A DNA stretch of 28,385 bases, taken from NCBI GenBank assembly GCA_903813345.2, contig CAIIXF020000001.1, positions 57,369,885 to 57,398,269 of the forward strand, written 5' to 3'. Shown piece after piece: positions 26,753 through 28,385 of the stretch (position 1 is its first letter; every line of letters begins with the position of its first letter). The DNA comes from Owenia fusiformis (Eukaryota > Annelida > Polychaeta > Sabellida > Oweniidae). The translations under genes and the position numbers were made by a program. The notes below the pieces were generated by a model. It ran no database searches and was not told the origin of the DNA. It saw only the letters and a list, made by a program, of their open reading frames with translations.

Positions 26753-26965
26753 CAGTGCTCTCCCCAGGATTCTTTTGTGTGGAGGATTTTGTTATCTTTT
26801 TGTGCAACATTGAAGATTTTGTAATTTTTTGTACATCATTTTGGAATTTCCTCATCTTTATTGTAACATTTTAGGAGGCACATAAAATTGCATAGATGAG
26901 CATTTTGGTTTTATAAAATACATGGAGGTGCTGCGCCTCAGAGATTTCAATGTGGGGGAGCACTG
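26753..26965. mobile_element. Short MITE-like element, 213 bp
   Basis: The inverted ends are CAGTGCTCTCCCC and CAGTGCTCCCCCA (first 8 identical, 11 of 12 overall), with 5-bp direct repeats GTCTG at 26748-26752 and 26966-26970. It has no coding frame. The superfamily is uncertain; the short duplication argues against standard hAT. Confidence 0.65.
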
Positions 26966-27133
26966 GTCTGATTAATTGACTGAGAAAAAATAGGGGGTAT
27001 GCCTGGTGCAAGATTTCTGAATTATATAAGGGTAAGACTAATACTTTAAGAGTAACTTAATTACCTATAAAATGCTTTCATTCATGCTCCATAAGTAGAA
27101 CCTTCTGGTTCAAAATATATTGCCGATAACCTT

Positions 27134-27426
27134 TGTTAGATCATATAATAACTAGCAATAATAAAAACAATCTAGCACCAGGACCAGGTCCTACTCACAG
27201 CAAAATGTGTACTTCTACCAATTTTTTTAATATATGTATAATGCCAAAGGGTTTATTTGTACTAATCCCCAAGGCCAAATGGATATATGTCCAAACCCCT
27301 ATTTCTATGCCCCATAAATTAAATGATGGTTCACTGATTACTAATGATTCTCTAAAAAAAATTCTTTGTTCAATATTTTGCCTTCTCCTCAATACTGCTC
27401 TTACTAGCCTTGGGGTCTTGGAGTAG
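27134..27426 (+). CDS. Possible terminal exon of an unidentified plus-strand gene
   Basis: An open stretch follows the acceptor-like CCTTTGTTAG and ends in TAG. It reads NNLAPGPGPTHSKMCTSTNF, then MPKGLFVLIPKAKWIYVQTP, then LKKILCSIFCLLLNTALTSL. The composition is protein-like, but no family is recognised. It is not in phase to follow the exon ending at 19851 directly, so any link needs intermediate exons. It could be a chance open frame. Confidence 0.35.
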
Positions 27427-27789
27427 CATAGTAGAAGAGTATATGGTCAAGTGTATTTATTATCTGATTGTTGCTTGCAGCTTCGATCAATAAGGAAAAT
27501 CAATAAAGAAAAAAGAAGCCCTAACTCTTTGTAAATCAATTGATTGATTACCATAACCAAAGATAAGTGTCAAACAGTATGGGAAATGGTCCTAATTTTC
27601 ATTATGGTTCTAATGCTTGCACAAATGTCATAAAACGTGAAAATAAATAGTAGCCTATGATTGACTAACGTTACATTTTGCTTACAAATCTAAAACGAAA
27701 TATTTCTCTTCAATCTGCGAAAAAAAGAGAGATATATAATATAAGAAACACACTGCGTGAAACTGGAAAATTTTTGTGTTATAAATCAT

Positions 27790-28225
27790 GCCCGTAGCCA
27801 GCTTTTTGTAAGGGAGGGCTCGACCCCCCCCCCCCTTCAGCACCCCCCCCCCCAAGCAAGATAATAGGGGGGGGGGCGGTCTGGGGTTTTCCCCCAGAAA
27901 ATTTCGAAAATTGAACATTATTTGGTGCATCCTGACCCGAGCAAGAATAGGGGGTTTGTAGGTTCTCCCCATTTTGACCAATTGACGAATAGGGGGGGTA
28001 TGGGGGTTCTCCCCCAGCAAATTTTGAAAATTGAACATCATTTGGTGCATTCTGAGAAGTTTAAGAGCGAGAATATGGGGTCTGGGGGTTCTTCCCCAAG
28101 AAAATTTCGAAAATTGAGCATCATTTGGTGCATTCTTACCAATTTCAGAGCAAGAATAAGGGTCTGTAGGTTCTCCCCATTTTGACTTGAAGAATAGGAG
28201 GGTATGGGGGTTCTCCCCCAGAAAC
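27790..28225. repeat. G/C-run interspersed repeat with ~205-bp internal duplication
   Basis: It starts CCCGTAGCCAGCTTTTTGTA, then runs of C and G of 9-13 bases. Blocks ATTTCGAAAATTGAACAT (27901 and a variant at 28104) and GGTTCTCCCCATTTTGAC (27961, 28169) recur about 203-208 bp apart. A further half-unit is at 28021. The 187-codon minus-strand frame 27682-28245 and the plus frame 27922-28185 are by-products of this repeat. Confidence 0.8.
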
Positions 28226-28385
28226 TCTCCCAGAGAGTGATTCACTGAAAGATATAGATTGGACTGGTATAATTAATGAAAAGGTTGATGTAAATGTGGC
28301 TTATAATTTGTTTGCAGACAAAATTAGTAGAAAATATGATGAATATTTCCCTGTAAAAGTCAAAAATACAAAAATTTACAAGAAC
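28221..28385 (+). mobile_element. 5'-truncated LINE (non-LTR retrotransposon) fragment, runs off the window
   Basis: One open frame reads SDSLKDIDWTGIINEKVDVN, then VAYNLFADKISRKYDEYFPV. The pattern of DW, a DVNxAYxxF run and a YxxYFP stretch followed by basic residues is typical of the linker between endonuclease and reverse transcriptase in non-LTR elements. The frame starts abruptly at the end of the G/C-run repeat, as expected for 5' truncation. The reverse transcriptase itself would lie beyond 28385. Confidence 0.7.

Noticed and set aside
27682-28245. 187-codon minus-strand frame with repeated LGENPHTP motif
   Set aside because: It translates the G/C-run interspersed repeat; homopolymer runs give Pro/Gly tracts, and the plus frame at 27922-28185 is its mirror.

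Overview
The window is animal nuclear DNA, AT-rich by eye. It is dominated by one intron-rich gene on the minus strand plus many short, mostly non-autonomous repeats. There are no operons, bacterial-type genes, tRNA, rRNA or CRISPR arrays. The repeat load (hAT-like, TA-flanked and other MITE-like elements, a LINE fragment, foldback elements) fits a marine invertebrate, but I cannot name the phylum.

Main gene (minus strand, 21941 down to 1171): a class I unconventional myosin of the MYO1A/MYO1B type. I could join seventeen exons with GT/AG borders and consistent reading phase. Together they give exactly 646 codons, covering nearly the whole motor head: P-loop, switch I, switch II, actin-binding region and converter. 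The first ~40-50 residues of the head are not found and probably lie beyond position 28385. The IQ neck and membrane-binding tail lie below position 1171, outside the window.

The most striking feature is that three acceptor sites of this one gene (at 4001, 9662 and 14085) sit inside minisatellites. Each repeat unit contains the acceptor AG plus the first part of the exon, so each true acceptor is preceded by a ladder of copies. At 9662 the copies stay open and in frame, so upstream acceptor use would insert 10, 22 or 32 residues beside switch I. At the other two, upstream acceptors lead to stops or frameshifts. A fourth minisatellite (76-bp higher-order unit) ends about 50 bp from the acceptor of the first visible exon.

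Plus strand: inside the 7.7-kb intron (14086-21825) there are up to five candidate exons of an unidentified gene (15471-19851). The last two join perfectly in phase. A further open segment at 27134-27426 may be a terminal exon of the same or another gene.

Repeats: a 643-bp TA-flanked element with ~240-bp inverted ends (418-1060), a 345-bp hAT-type MITE with a perfect 8-bp target duplication (14930-15274), a 290-bp element with a 9-bp target duplication (21132-21421), a 213-bp element (26753-26965), several foldback hairpins, an interspersed family ending in a short hairpin (around 7085-7558 and 11000-11512), a G/C-run repeat (27790-28225) and a truncated LINE at the right edge (28221-28385).
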